Source: Burkholderia cepacia
Lineage (GTDB): Bacteria; Pseudomonadota; Gammaproteobacteria; Burkholderiales; Burkholderiaceae
Assembly (NCBI RefSeq): GCF_001039005.1
Contig: NZ_LDWR01000023.1
Location: forward strand, 1 to 64,000
DNA length: 64,000 bases
Reading direction: 5' to 3'
Both the position numbers and the translations under genes were made by a program. Below are positions 1 through 8,794 of this stretch, in pieces. Within the stretch, counting starts at the first letter, position 1; each line of letters begins with the position of its first letter. The notes below the pieces were generated by a model. It saw only the letters and a list, made by a program, of their open reading frames with translations, was not told where the DNA came from and ran no database searches.

Positions 1-514
1 CGACCTGGCGGTCCATCAGGCGAAAATCGCCGACGTTCTCCGGCATCTCGACTTCGGAGAGCCGGTTGTGCACGCGGTAGTAGAGCGCGGCGGCCACACG
101 CTGCATCAGCGGATCGCACATGCGGTCGGTGCGCTTCGCGGCGACGACCTCGGCGCCGGCGTGCCAGCGTTCGACCATCGCGGGGATCAGTGCGGGCGGG
201 TCCTGCAGGTCGGCGTCGATCAGGATCACGGCCGCGCCGGCGGCTTCGTCGATGCCGGCGGTGAGCGCGGCCTCCTTGCCGAAGCGCCGCGTGAGATCGA
301 CGATGCGCACGCGCGGGTCGCCGGCCGCGATGTCGATCAGCTTGTCCAGCGTGTCGTCGCGGCTGCCGTCGTTCACGCAAACGATTTCGAAGCGCGCGGT
401 GCCGATCGATTCCAGTATCGGAACGGTGGTCGCGAAGAATGCATCGATCGCTTCCGCTTCGTCGTGAAAGGGCACGACGAGCGATACCAACGGCTTTCGG
501 GTGTGCGTGGACAT
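1..514 (-). CDS. Family 2 glycosyltransferase (polyprenyl-phosphate sugar transferase type), 3' end beyond window
   Basis: The reading frame runs leftward from ATG at 514 and leaves the window at base 1, so only about 171 N-terminal residues are visible. The start [19 protein letters not shown] is the typical GT-A entry strand. It is followed by [11 protein letters not shown] and later [10 protein letters not shown], which are the nucleotide- and metal-binding motifs of DPM1/GtrB-like GT2 enzymes. Such proteins move a sugar from a nucleotide donor to undecaprenyl or dolichyl phosphate at the inner membrane face, usually for lipopolysaccharide or lipid A decoration. The C-terminal half, where GtrB-like members carry two membrane helices, is not visible, so the exact acceptor is unknown. 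The gene was identified by direct translation of the minus strand. Confidence 0.85.
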   Translation of the reverse strand, partial: MSTHTRKPLVSLVVPFHDEAEAIDAFFATTVPILESIGTARFEIVCVNDGSRDDTLDKLIDIAAGDPRVRIVDLTRRFGKEAALTAGIDEAAGAAVILIDADLQDPPALIPAMVERWHAGAEVVAAKRTDRMCDPLMQRVAAALYYRVHNRLSEVEMPENVGDFRLMDRQV

Positions 515-829
515 ACGTCCCCCCGTGAGATCCGGTCTGCGCCGCATTGTCTGGTCCTGTTGTCGCCGAATGTGCGGAAACGGGTCCGATTCGGCGCAAG
601 TCTTGTGTTTGTGATGGCCTGGTTGGCTTGCTGCGGGCCGGGCGGCAAGCTTCGGATGATTGTACGCACGAATGACGCGATGGTGACAGGGGGCGCGGGT
701 TTGCTCGGGGGAGGGGTTTCAGCGATGCGGCCGGCCGCCGGCGGGTGCGGTCGGCGCGATCCTTACCCCGCCGTTCACGCTGGTGTAACGGGTAGCATGG
801 CGTCTGCAACGACGGCGACGGAGACGGCC
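515..829. other. Intergenic region, no gene seen
   Basis: This region separates the leftward glycosyltransferase from the rightward NinX-like gene. Frames crossing it lack consistent codon bias and I see no recognisable product. It should hold both divergent promoters, but I could not single out a convincing -35/-10 pair. Confidence 0.5.
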
Positions 830-1204
830 ATGCAAGTTCAGGAGCTGACGGGCGCACCGCTGGATTATTGGGTCGCGATCGCGGAAGGCCATGACGCCCC
901 GCGCACCGACGCGTTCGGGTGTACGTCGATTCGCGCACCGGGCGGTGCGCCGGTGCCGTTCGCGCCGTCGTCGTCGTGGGCGGACGGCGGCCCGATCGTC
1001 GAGCGGCTGCCGTTCGCCGCATTCGAGCGCGACGGCGGGCGCGGCGCGTGGCGGGCCGTACTGCACCGGCCCGTGCCGGCCGCGGGCGAGCGCTGCACGT
1101 TCAACCAGTCGGGGCCGACGCTGCTGGTCGCCGCGATGCGCACGCTCGTTGCGTCGACGTTCGGCGACGACGTGCCGGACCTCGATATGGCGCGGCCGCG
1201 CTGA
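830..1204 (+). CDS. DUF2591 (NinX-like) small protein
   Basis: A protein of 124 residues starting [20 protein letters not shown]. The opening '[13 protein letters not shown]' and the later '[14 protein letters not shown]' and '[14 protein letters not shown]' are the hallmarks of the DUF2591/NinX family, first known from lambdoid phages and common as single genes in Burkholderia chromosomes. The molecular role is unknown. The ATG at 830 is preferred because GGAGA lies just upstream and the family alignment begins there; an in-frame ATG at 797 is possible. No other phage genes surround it, so it is probably a domesticated or cargo gene. It converges with the solute-binding protein gene 21 bp downstream. 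Confidence 0.7.
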   Translation: MQVQELTGAPLDYWVAIAEGHDAPRTDAFGCTSIRAPGGAPVPFAPSSSWADGGPIVERLPFAAFERDGGRGAWRAVLHRPVPAAGERCTFNQSGPTLLVAAMRTLVASTFGDDVPDLDMARPR

Positions 1205-1225
1205 ACGCCGCCGCGCGCGGCATCC

Positions 1226-2212
1226 TCACGCAGACACGTTCCGGATCGCGATCGACGCGACGTCGACGCGCCGCGGCAGGATCGCGTCCGCCGCCGCGCG
1301 GTCGGCGACGCGTTGCAGCACGTCGATGTCGGCGCCGCTGAGGCTGCGTTGCGCGAGCGCGGCCCGGTGCGCGATATCGGTGGCCGCGTCGGGCGGCAGG
1401 CGCGTGAGCGACGCATAGACGCTCGCATAGTCGGCCGGGTGCGCGAGCGCCCACTGGCCCGCGCGGGCGAGCCGTGCGAGCACGTCCGCGAGCGCCGCGC
1501 GCTTCGCGCGATCGTCGAGCGTGTCGACCGGCGACGTGAGGAACGCGAGCCCCGAATTGATGCCGCTGCCGTCGCGGACGATGCGCGCGCCGCGTCGTAC
1601 CGCATGCCCGTAATACGGATCGAACGTCGCCCAGATGCCGATCCGTTTCGCCTCGAACGCGGCGAACGCATCGACGGGCAGCACGAAGCGCACGTCGACG
1701 TCGCGCGGCGCGAGGCCGTGTTCGCGCAGCGCACCGTACAACTGGTATTGCGAGATGCTGCCGCGCGCGGACGACACGACGACGGTTTGCCCTTTCAGGT
1801 CGGCGACCGCGCGGACCGGCGAATCGGGCTGCACGACGATGCCGAGCGACGCGGGCGAGCCGACGCGCGTCGCGACGATCCGCAACGCCGGATCGCCGAG
1901 TGCGGCCGTCAGCACGGGCAGGTCGCCGGCCGGCGCGAGATCGATCGCGCCCGCGCGCTGGGCTTCGAACAGCGGCGCGGCGCCCTGGAAATTGGCCCAG
2001 CGGAACCGGTAGGGCGTGCCGTCGAGCACGCGCGCGGCTTCGGCCAACGCACGCAGGCCGCCGGCCTGGTCGCCGAGCACGAGCGTGACGCCCGACAGGT
2101 CGGCGCCGGCCGCGCGGGCAGGCACGGCGATGCCGCCCGCGAGCGGCGCGGCGGCGAGGGCGGCAAGACGCTGCAGCACGCGGCGGCGCGCTATGGCGGA
2201 GGAGGGGTTCAT
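1226..2212 (-). CDS. ABC transporter periplasmic solute-binding protein, SsuA/TauA-like
   Basis: A 328-residue protein with a twin-arginine-like signal (residues 7-30, RRRVLQRLAALAAAPL, then an AxA site before AAGADLSG). The mature part has the layout of aliphatic sulfonate/nitrate-type binding proteins: the VVVSSARGSISQYQLYGALRE segment and 'WATFDPYYGHAVRRGARIV' match the SsuA fold. It should capture a small anion such as a sulfonate in the periplasm, but the ligand cannot be read from sequence. The ATG at 2212 has GAGGA about 10 bases upstream; a longer frame up to 2311 has no support. No permease or ATPase gene is nearby, so it is an orphan here. It converges with the NinX-like gene. Confidence 0.75.
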   Translation of the reverse strand: MNPSSAIARRRVLQRLAALAAAPLAGGIAVPARAAGADLSGVTLVLGDQAGGLRALAEAARVLDGTPYRFRWANFQGAAPLFEAQRAGAIDLAPAGDLPVLTAALGDPALRIVATRVGSPASLGIVVQPDSPVRAVADLKGQTVVVSSARGSISQYQLYGALREHGLAPRDVDVRFVLPVDAFAAFEAKRIGIWATFDPYYGHAVRRGARIVRDGSGINSGLAFLTSPVDTLDDRAKRAALADVLARLARAGQWALAHPADYASVYASLTRLPPDAATDIAHRAALAQRSLSGADIDVLQRVADRAAADAILPRRVDVASIAIRNVSA

Positions 2213-2360
2213 CGGCGGCGTGTCCTCGGTGATCCGCGCGCGTGCGGCGCGGCTGCCGGGCAGGTTACGGAATCGGTTTCCTGCCGACAAACATCGAATC
2301 GTGAAATGCATATTCGCGCGGCGACGGCCGGGACGGCCGGTATCGACGCGCGCGAATACG

Positions 2361-3239
2361 TTATGCAGTGGGAGGAACCGTGCGCAGGAACGCCCGCACC
2401 GCGGGCGCCTTTTCGAACCGCCGGTGCGCGAGCGCGAGTTCGGACATGATCGGCTTGCCGGCGATCGGCCGGTACACGACGCCCGGCAGCGACACGCAAC
2501 CGGCGAGCGCGTCGGGAATCACGGCGACCCAGCCGTTCACGGACACGCACGCGAGCACCGCGAGCAGGCCGCCCGGCCGCGCGGCGATCACCGGCGCGAA
2601 GCGGCCGCGGCGCGCGACCTCGAGCGTGCCGCGCTCCTGCTCGGGCACCGCGAAGCGCGCATCGGCGAGGTCGGCCGCGCGTACGGCCGCCATCGACGCG
2701 TAGCGCGATTCGGCCGGCACGGCCGCGACGAACACGTCGCGCTGCAGCGTGACGATCCGCAGGCCGCCGGGCAGCGGCAGCGGCGGGCGCACGTACGCGA
2801 GGTCGAGCCGGCCCGCGTCGAGCTGGTTCGCGACGTCGTCCATCGGTACTTCGCGCAGGTTCAGCTCGATGCGCGGGTGTGCGGCGCGAAACGCGCCGAC
2901 CGTGCGCTGCAGCGTGCCCGAATAGACGGCGGACGATACGTAGCCGATCTCGATCCGGCCGAGTTCGCCGCGTTCGGCCAGCGCGGCGAGTTCGCGGCCG
3001 CGCTGCAGGTGCTCGAACGCGGCGCTGGCCTCGGCGAGATAGGCCTCGCCGGCCGCGCTCAGCGTGACCGCGCGGCGCGACCGGTGAAACAGCCGCACGC
3101 CGAGCACGCGTTCGGCTTCCTGGATCTGCCGCGTGAGCGCGGGCGGCGCCATGTCGAGTGCCTCGGCCGCGCGGGCGAAATGCAGGTGCTGCGCGACGCT
3201 CAGGAACGCGCGCACGTGACGGAACTCGAGCCGATCCAT
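2361..3239 (-). CDS. LysR-family transcriptional regulator
   Basis: A 292-residue regulator. The N-terminal winged helix-turn-helix occupies about residues 3-62 (FRHVRAFLSVAQHLHFARAA, then PPALTRQIQEAERVLGVRLF). The C-terminal co-inducer domain follows, with the BenM/CatM-like IEIGYVSSAVYSGTL strand. The ATG at 3239 puts the helix-turn-helix at the usual distance; a TTG at 3257 is the only other in-frame start. The gene is divergent from the efflux transporter starting at 3340, with about 100 bp between the starts, so regulation of that transporter and of itself is the obvious prediction. The inducer is unknown. Confidence 0.85.
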   Translation of the reverse strand: MDRLEFRHVRAFLSVAQHLHFARAAEALDMAPPALTRQIQEAERVLGVRLFHRSRRAVTLSAAGEAYLAEASAAFEHLQRGRELAALAERGELGRIEIGYVSSAVYSGTLQRTVGAFRAAHPRIELNLREVPMDDVANQLDAGRLDLAYVRPPLPLPGGLRIVTLQRDVFVAAVPAESRYASMAAVRAADLADARFAVPEQERGTLEVARRGRFAPVIAARPGGLLAVLACVSVNGWVAVIPDALAGCVSLPGVVYRPIAGKPIMSELALAHRRFEKAPAVRAFLRTVPPTA

Positions 3240-3339
3240 GATTGCAATTTTCGTCAATAAAACAGCATGGGAGTGTCAATGACAGGCAATACCGGGCAAG
3301 CCTAGCATACGGGTCGTTGATCCTGTTCCGGAGTTGCCG

Positions 3340-4908
3340 ATGTCCCAGTCCTCCCCGGCGTCGCGCGCAGGCGCGGCCGCCGCCCCGCGCGCGGGCACCC
3401 GCCTGCCGGCTGCCGCGACGCTTGCCGTCGCGTCCGCGACCTGTTCGCTGATCGTGCTCGACACGAACGTCGTTGCCGTGTCGCTGCCGAGCATCGCGCG
3501 CAGTTTTCACGCGAGCTTCGCCGAGATCGAATGGGTCGTGAGCGCGTACATGACCGCGTTCGCCGCGTGCCTGCTGCCGGCCGGCGGGCTCGCCGACCGT
3601 TTCGGCCGCAAGCGGATGCTCGGTGCGGGGCTCGCGCTCTTTTTTCTCGCGTCGCTCGGCTGCGGCATCGCGCCGTCGGCCGGCTGGCTGATCGCCGCGC
3701 GCGCGGTGAAGGGCGGCGGCGCCGCGCTGTTGCTGACGGCCGCGCTCGCCGTGATCGCGAACCGGTTTCCGGAAGGGCGCGAACGGGCGCGTGCGTGGGC
3801 GATCTGGGGCATGTGCATGGGGATTGCGACGGCCATCGCTCCGCTCGTCGGCGGCGCGATCACGCAATGGATCGGGTGGCGCTGGGTGTTCCTGCTGAAC
3901 CTGCCCGTCTGCGCGCTGCTGGCGGTTGGCGCGCGCGTCGCGATCGACGAATCGCGCGATCCGCATGCGAAACGCGTGGACGCGGCCGGCAGCCTGTTGT
4001 TCGGCGCGGCGCTGTCGTGCGCGATCGCGGCGCTGATCGGTGCGCCGTCGCACGGCTGGCTGTCGGCCGCGACGCTCGGCCGGCTCGCGCTCGCCGTCGC
4101 GCTGTTTGCCGCGTTCATTGGCGCGGAACGCTGGCAGGCGCGGCCGATGATCGATCTCGCGCTGTTCCGCCAGCCGCGCTTCGTCGGCGCGGTGCTCGCG
4201 ATGTTCGGTTACGCGGCGTGCGCGCAGGTGATGATGACGTTCCTGCCGCTGTACCTGCAGAACGCGTTCGGGATGTCGGCGATCGACGCGGGGCTCGGCA
4301 TGCTGCCGTTCGCGTTCGCGATGGTCGCCGGGCCGTCGCTCGGTGCGGCGCTCGCCGCGCGCGTGTCGTCAGGCGGCGTGCTGGCGGGCGGGCTCGCGCT
4401 GATCGGCGCGGGCAACCTCGCGACCGCGGCGCTGACGGCCAGCGGCGATTACCGGCTCGTCGCGCTCGGCATGTTCGTGACGGGCTGCGGCGCCGGCATC
4501 ATGAACGGCGACACGCAGAAGGCGATCATGGCGTGCGTGCCGCCGAACCGCACGGGCATGGCGTCGGGCATCAGCACGACGACGCGTTTCTCGGCGATCG
4601 TGACGGCCGTCGGCGTGCTCGGCGCGGTGCTGGCGGCGAGCACGCACGCGCAACTCGATCGGCTGCTGTCCGCCGCGCCTGGCCTGCGCACGTTCGCCGA
4701 TGCGCCGTTCATGTCGAGCCTGCTGGCCGGCGATCTCGCGCAAGCGCTCGGCCGCGTGCCGCCGTCGGCGGCCGGTGTGCTCGCGAAGGCGGCGCCCGTC
4801 GCGTTCGCGAGCGGGTTCGCCGACGCGCTGACGGTAAGCGGCGTGCTGGCGCTCGTCGCGGCTGTCGTTGCATACAAGTTGCTTACGCAACCGATGCGCG
4901 ACGCGTGA
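3340..4908 (+). CDS. MFS multidrug efflux transporter, DHA2 (EmrB/QacA) family
   Basis: A 522-residue inner-membrane protein with about 14 hydrophobic segments. The MFS motif A loop (LADRFGRKRMLGAG, near residues 85-98) and the DHA2-type 'LDTNVVAVSLPSIARSF' in helix 1 place it among drug:H+ antiporters. A long hydrophilic N-terminus rich in Ala and Pro precedes helix 1. The start is the ATG at 3340, with CGGAG upstream; the in-frame TTG at 3334 is less likely. There is no membrane-fusion (EmrA) or outer-membrane partner next to it, so it probably works alone. The divergent LysR gene is the likely regulator. The substrate cannot be told from sequence. Confidence 0.85.
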   Translation: MSQSSPASRAGAAAAPRAGTRLPAAATLAVASATCSLIVLDTNVVAVSLPSIARSFHASFAEIEWVVSAYMTAFAACLLPAGGLADRFGRKRMLGAGLALFFLASLGCGIAPSAGWLIAARAVKGGGAALLLTAALAVIANRFPEGRERARAWAIWGMCMGIATAIAPLVGGAITQWIGWRWVFLLNLPVCALLAVGARVAIDESRDPHAKRVDAAGSLLFGAALSCAIAALIGAPSHGWLSAATLGRLALAVALFAAFIGAERWQARPMIDLALFRQPRFVGAVLAMFGYAACAQVMMTFLPLYLQNAFGMSAIDAGLGMLPFAFAMVAGPSLGAALAARVSSGGVLAGGLALIGAGNLATAALTASGDYRLVALGMFVTGCGAGIMNGDTQKAIMACVPPNRTGMASGISTTTRFSAIVTAVGVLGAVLAASTHAQLDRLLSAAPGLRTFADAPFMSSLLAGDLAQALGRVPPSAAGVLAKAAPVAFASGFADALTVSGVLALVAAVVAYKLLTQPMRDA

Positions 4909-4937
4909 CGTGTATCCCGGTGTGTTTCGCCCGCGGT

Positions 4938-6086
4938 TCAGTGTGATTTCGTCGTGTGGCGCAGATGACGCGCGACGCGGGCGACGAGCGGCCGGCGCGA
5001 CGCGCGGCAGTGCGTTGCCTTGCGTGCCCGTGGCACGCGCAGCGGGTCGGGCGCGGGCGTCGCCGGTACGGTTGCGGCCGCAACCGCTGCAACCGCCGGC
5101 AGCGCGGCCTCGGCGTCGAGCCAGCCGCGCGTCGCTTCCGCGATCAGCCCGCGCAGCCAGCGCACGCCTTCGGTGCACGATCCCGATTCGTTCCACGTCA
5201 TCCGGTACACGATGTCCGGCGGCTCGGCCGGCAGCGCGACGGCGGCGAGCGGCAGCAGCTTCGCGTAGTGCCGTGCGAGCCGGTATGTGGTGGTCAGGAT
5301 CAGGTCGGAGCGCACGAGTGCATGCGCGGCGAGTTCGAAGTGCGGCAGCGTGACGACGATCCGCCGCAGCAGGCCCACGCGTTCGAGCTGCCGGTCGATC
5401 GCGCCGGACGCTTCGAGCCACGACGGCGTCGGGCACAGCTGCGGTGCATGCGCGAAATCGTCGGCCGTCATCGTGCCGCGTCGCGCGAGCGGGTGCGTCG
5501 CGCGCATCAGGCATACGACGCGATCGTCGAACAGGTCGTCCTGCCGGAATCGCGACGAACGCGCCGGGCGATTGTCGATCACGACGTCGAGCTCGCCGTC
5601 GGCGAGCGCGCGCTCGTCGTCGAAGCCGTCGCCGAGCGGATGGAACACGAGCTGCGCGTTCGGCGCGCGCTCGCGGAACAGCGCGACGAGCTTCGGCACG
5701 AACAGCACGTTCAGGTAGTCGGGGCAGCCGATCCGGTAGGTGCGCACCGACGTGCGCGCGTCGAACCTCGGCTGCTGGATGCGGATGAAGTCGATCACGC
5801 GCAGCGCGTTGCGCAACGGTTCGATCAGCCGTGCGCCGAACTCGGTCGGCACCATCCCGTAGCGGCTGCGCACGAGCAGCGGATCGCCGAGCAGCGTGCG
5901 CAGGCGCTTGAGCGCGGCACTGGTCGCCGGCTGCGACATGTTCAGGCGCACGGCCGCACGCGACACAGTGCGCTCGGTCAGCAGCACGAGCAGGATGCGC
6001 ATCAGCCGCGCATCCAGCACGTCGAGCACGCCCGTAGTGTCGGACGTGTCGCGGGGCAGGGCGTTCGGGTCTAGCGGGTCCCGCAT
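4938..6086 (-). CDS. LysR-family regulator, NodD/NahR-like, with extended C-terminus
   Basis: A 382-residue regulator, longer than the usual 300. Helix-turn-helix residues lie at about 24-84: LMRILLVLLTERTVSRAAVR, then NMSQPATSAALKRLR, then 'PLLVRSRYGMVPTEFG', the pattern of NodD/NahR/PcaQ-type LysR proteins. After the inducer domain there is an Ala/Pro-rich stretch and a basic, Arg/His-rich tail of about 60 residues that I do not recognise. The ATG at 6086 is chosen over the longer frame to 6203 because that extension is Arg-rich and has no homology logic. It lies downstream of the racemase-like gene in the same direction, 61 bp away. It may be co-transcribed with the permease and enzyme and probably controls them. 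Confidence 0.8.
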   Translation of the reverse strand: MRDPLDPNALPRDTSDTTGVLDVLDARLMRILLVLLTERTVSRAAVRLNMSQPATSAALKRLRTLLGDPLLVRSRYGMVPTEFGARLIEPLRNALRVIDFIRIQQPRFDARTSVRTYRIGCPDYLNVLFVPKLVALFRERAPNAQLVFHPLGDGFDDERALADGELDVVIDNRPARSSRFRQDDLFDDRVVCLMRATHPLARRGTMTADDFAHAPQLCPTPSWLEASGAIDRQLERVGLLRRIVVTLPHFELAAHALVRSDLILTTTYRLARHYAKLLPLAAVALPAEPPDIVYRMTWNESGSCTEGVRWLRGLIAEATRGWLDAEAALPAVAAVAAATVPATPAPDPLRVPRARKATHCRASRRPLVARVARHLRHTTKSH

Positions 6087-6147
6087 GCCGATACGCCTCC
6101 CGGCGACGCAGTGCCCGCGCGCGACGCGACAGCCGGCCGGTCGCCCG

Positions 6148-6876
6148 TCATTTTGCGAAGACCCCCGGCCAGCCGACGATCCGCTTCGGGCGCGGCGGCG
6201 CATACGTGCGGACCTTCGACGTTTTCAGCTTCAGGCGCACCAGCGACTCGGCGAGCGCGACCGCGGCCGACACGCCGTCGACGACCGGCACGCCCGTGCA
6301 TTCCTCGATTTGCCGGTCGAGGCCGGCCATCCCGCCGCAGCCGAGGCAGATCACTTCCGCGTGATCGTCCTTCACCGCGCGCTGCGCCTGGCCGACGATC
6401 GACTCGATTGCGCGGGCCGGGTTCTCTTCGAGTTCGAGCACCGCGAGGCCGCTCGCGCGCACCGACGCGCAGCGTGCGTCGAGCCCGGAGAGCTTCAGGC
6501 GATCCTCGATCAGCGGTACCGTGCGGTCGAGCGTCGTGACGACCGAGTAGCGATGGCCGAGCAGCATCGCGACGCTCGCGGCCGCTTCGGTGATGTCGAC
6601 GACGGGCACCGTCAGCAGTTCCTGCAGGCCTTCGCGGCCGTGTTCGCCGTAGCCGGCCTGGATCACCGCGTCGTACGGTTCGTCGTAGCTCAACACGCGA
6701 TCCATCACGGCGATCGCCGCGAGGTAGCTCTCGAAGTTGCCTTCGACCGACTCCGCGCCGAAGCGCGGCGTCAGCCCGACGATCTCCGTGCCCGGCGACG
6801 CGGCCGCCTGCGCCTGCGCGGCGATCGCGTCGGTGATCGACTCGGTGGTGTTGACGTTGACTACCAGGATCCTCAT
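6148..6876 (-). CDS. Asp/Glu/hydantoin racemase superfamily enzyme with only one of the two catalytic cysteines
   Basis: A 242-residue cytoplasmic enzyme. MRILVVNVNTTESIT at the N-terminus and PVVDITEAAASVAMLLG are diagnostic of the hydantoin racemase branch. The second active-site cysteine is present in ICLGCGGMAG (Cys180). At the first position, where hydantoin and allantoin racemases carry ACFGDPG, this protein has AGYGEHG, so Gly75 replaces cysteine. Gly/Cys is the pattern of arylmalonate decarboxylase, a superfamily member that does not racemise its substrate. A two-base racemase mechanism is therefore doubtful, and decarboxylation, isomerisation or hydrolysis are alternatives. GGAG precedes the ATG. 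It sits 21 bp downstream of an NCS1 permease, which suggests a hydantoin, ureide or pyrimidine-like substrate. Confidence 0.75.
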   Translation of the reverse strand: MRILVVNVNTTESITDAIAAQAQAAASPGTEIVGLTPRFGAESVEGNFESYLAAIAVMDRVLSYDEPYDAVIQAGYGEHGREGLQELLTVPVVDITEAAASVAMLLGHRYSVVTTLDRTVPLIEDRLKLSGLDARCASVRASGLAVLELEENPARAIESIVGQAQRAVKDDHAEVICLGCGGMAGLDRQIEECTGVPVVDGVSAAVALAESLVRLKLKTSKVRTYAPPRPKRIVGWPGVFAK

Positions 6877-6897
6877 CGTGACTCCGTATGCGTGTGT

Positions 6898-8430
6898 TCA
6901 GTGTTGCGCGCAGGCGACCGCGATGGGTTCGCCCGAGCGCTCGTCGTATTGCCGTTTGCGATCGGCCAGCAGCCAGTACACGCTGCCCGCGATGGCCGCG
7001 CCGAGCAGCCACGAGAACGGCGTCATCGCGCTGAAGGCCGGCACGACGGCGAGCGTGATCGAGATCAGCGCGGACGGCACGAGGGCCGCGAGCGCCTTGC
7101 GGTTCACGCCGCGTGTGTAGAAATAGGTGCCGGTCGGCGCTTCGGTATAGAGATCGGGCACGTTCACGCGCTGCTTGCGCACGAGCCAGTAGTCGACCGT
7201 GATGATCCCGTACAGCGGGCCGAGCAGCGCGCCGAGGCCGGACAGGAAGTAGACGATCACGATCGGGCTGTTGTACAGGTTCCATGGCATGATCAGCACC
7301 GCAACCGTCGCGCTGATCAGGCCCGCGCGGCGGAACGACAGCCGGTGCGGCGCGAGGCTCGTCAGCACGAAGGCCGGCGCGACGAAGTTCGCCATGATGT
7401 TCACGGCAACCGTCACGATCAGGAACGCGAGGCAGCCGAGCACGAGGAACAGCTTGTTCGGCACCGTCGCGATGATTTCCGTCGGGCTGTGGATGATCTG
7501 GCCGTTCAGCTTGAACTGCGCACCCGCGAGCACGAAGCTGATCGTCGCGAACACGAGGATGTTGACCGGCAGGCCCCAGAAGTTGCCGACGCGCACCGTC
7601 TTCGCGCTCGGCGACGAGCGCGCGAAATCGCAGAAGTTGAGCACCAGCGTGCCGTAGATCGCGAGCCACAGCGAGCCGCCCGCGAAGATCTCGGTCCACA
7701 TCTTCAGGCCGGTCGGCGGCTTGCCGATCGACATCGCGAGATGGCCGCCCGTGCGGCTGACCATCCAGGCGGCGAGCGACAGCGTCGTGACCAGGATCAC
7801 CGGGCCGGCCAGCCCCTCGTACTTGCGGACCATTTCCATGCCGTACGTGAGGATGCCGATCTGCACGAGCCAGATCGCGACGAACGTGATCCAGCCGAGC
7901 GTGGACAGCCCGAAGATCGCGTTCTGGTCGAATGCGGCGAGGCCCGGCCAGACGGCGGTGAGCAGTACGCGCAGCACGACGGACGCGAGATAGGTCTGGA
8001 TGCCGAACCATGCGATCGCGATCACCGCGCGGATCATCGCGGGCAGCAGCGCGCCGTAGATGCCGAAGCTCATCCGGCTGATCACCGGGAACGGCACGCC
8101 GGTCTTCTGGCCCATGTAGCCGGTGAGGTTCATGAAGCAGTACACGAGCACCGCGCCGATCGCGAGCGACGCGAGCATCTGCCAGCCGGACAGGCCGAGT
8201 GCGAACAGCCCGATCGCGAACGAGTAGTTCGCGATGTTGTGCACGTCGTTGGTCCACAGCGCAAAGATGCTGTAGCGGCCCCAGGTCCGGCCCTCGGCCT
8301 TGGTCGGCGCGAGGTCGGCGTTATGCAGCCGCGGGCTCAGCGCGGGGTCGCGCGCGGCCGTATCGGTTCGATGCGATGCGTCGTCCGCGCCGAGCACGAG
8401 GCCCGGGCGGTGGGTGGCTTCCAGTTGCAC
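6898..8430 (-). CDS. NCS1-family nucleobase/hydantoin/allantoin permease
   Basis: A 510-residue inner-membrane symporter with about 12 helices. The family signatures are TNDVHNIANYSFAIGLF in helix 1, 'GYMGQKTGVPFPVISRMSFG' in the helix 2-3 region, and 'VNILVFATISFVLAGAQF'. NCS1 carriers import nucleobases, hydantoins, allantoin or related heterocycles with Na+ or H+. The GTG at 8430 is preferred because AAGGAGA lies 6-7 bases before it; an ATG six codons upstream (8448) contains that same ribosome site inside the coding frame and lacks one of its own. The racemase-like gene and LysR regulator follow in the same direction. A perfect 18-bp palindrome lies 37 bp upstream. Confidence 0.85.
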   Translation of the reverse strand: MQLEATHRPGLVLGADDASHRTDTAARDPALSPRLHNADLAPTKAEGRTWGRYSIFALWTNDVHNIANYSFAIGLFALGLSGWQMLASLAIGAVLVYCFMNLTGYMGQKTGVPFPVISRMSFGIYGALLPAMIRAVIAIAWFGIQTYLASVVLRVLLTAVWPGLAAFDQNAIFGLSTLGWITFVAIWLVQIGILTYGMEMVRKYEGLAGPVILVTTLSLAAWMVSRTGGHLAMSIGKPPTGLKMWTEIFAGGSLWLAIYGTLVLNFCDFARSSPSAKTVRVGNFWGLPVNILVFATISFVLAGAQFKLNGQIIHSPTEIIATVPNKLFLVLGCLAFLIVTVAVNIMANFVAPAFVLTSLAPHRLSFRRAGLISATVAVLIMPWNLYNSPIVIVYFLSGLGALLGPLYGIITVDYWLVRKQRVNVPDLYTEAPTGTYFYTRGVNRKALAALVPSALISITLAVVPAFSAMTPFSWLLGAAIAGSVYWLLADRKRQYDERSGEPIAVACAQH

Positions 8431-8794
8431 GCCGTTGTCTCCTTCCATGTGCGGGGCGCGAAACCGGCAGCGTGTACACGCTGCGCCGGCCCGGCCGCCG
8501 TGGACGTTATGTCTCGGATTTGTTCCCGAGTATGGGTGGCCGATTCGGTGATGGGAAATTAAATATTCGGCTGGGCGTCATTTGAAAAATGAATGGGATG
8601 CGGCCGGCTTTGGGGGCCGGATGCGTGGATGGCGCGGCGGCGTGCGCGCGCGCGGATGACGACGAATGAACGCGGAAAGCGCGCACGCGCCGGCGTGGCG
8701 GCGTGCGCTGTATGAAGCGGGGGCGTGGGGCGGACCGCGCGACAGGCGCGGTCGTAAAAGAGGAGGCAGCGTCGCGCGTGGGCGACGCAACTCG
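8431..8794. other. Intergenic region between the permease and nicT, no gene seen
   Basis: The region carries the permease promoter and palindrome at its left end. A 7-bp GC-rich inverted repeat (8744-8750 with 8756-8762, five-base loop) lies downstream of the nicT stop; it has no adjacent T-run for the leftward transcript, so it is only a weak terminator candidate. I see no protein-coding signature here. Confidence 0.4.
8467..8484. promoter_or_regulatory. Perfect 18-bp palindrome upstream of the NCS1 permease gene, probable operator
   Basis: The sequence GCAGCGTGTACACGCTGC is identical to its own reverse complement. It lies 37 bp upstream of the permease start, a typical repressor or activator position. 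Its core GTGTACAC resembles, but is not the same as, the nic operator seen further right. Which regulator binds it is inference. Confidence 0.45.

Noticed and set aside
830-1204. Prophage signal from the NinX-like gene
   Set aside because: No integrase, structural or replication genes and no attachment repeats surround it.
2209-4053. A 614-codon leftward frame overlapping the LysR and MFS genes
   Set aside because: It is a frame-shadow in GC-rich DNA, rich in Arg and Ala, without recognisable domains.
5896-8562. An 888-codon rightward frame opposite the LysR, racemase and permease genes
   Set aside because: Its translation is Arg/His/Asp-rich with no domain; it mirrors real genes in high-GC DNA.
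8744-8762. Terminator after nicT
   Set aside because: The stem is only 7 bp with no T-run on the nicT transcript; kept as a comment only.
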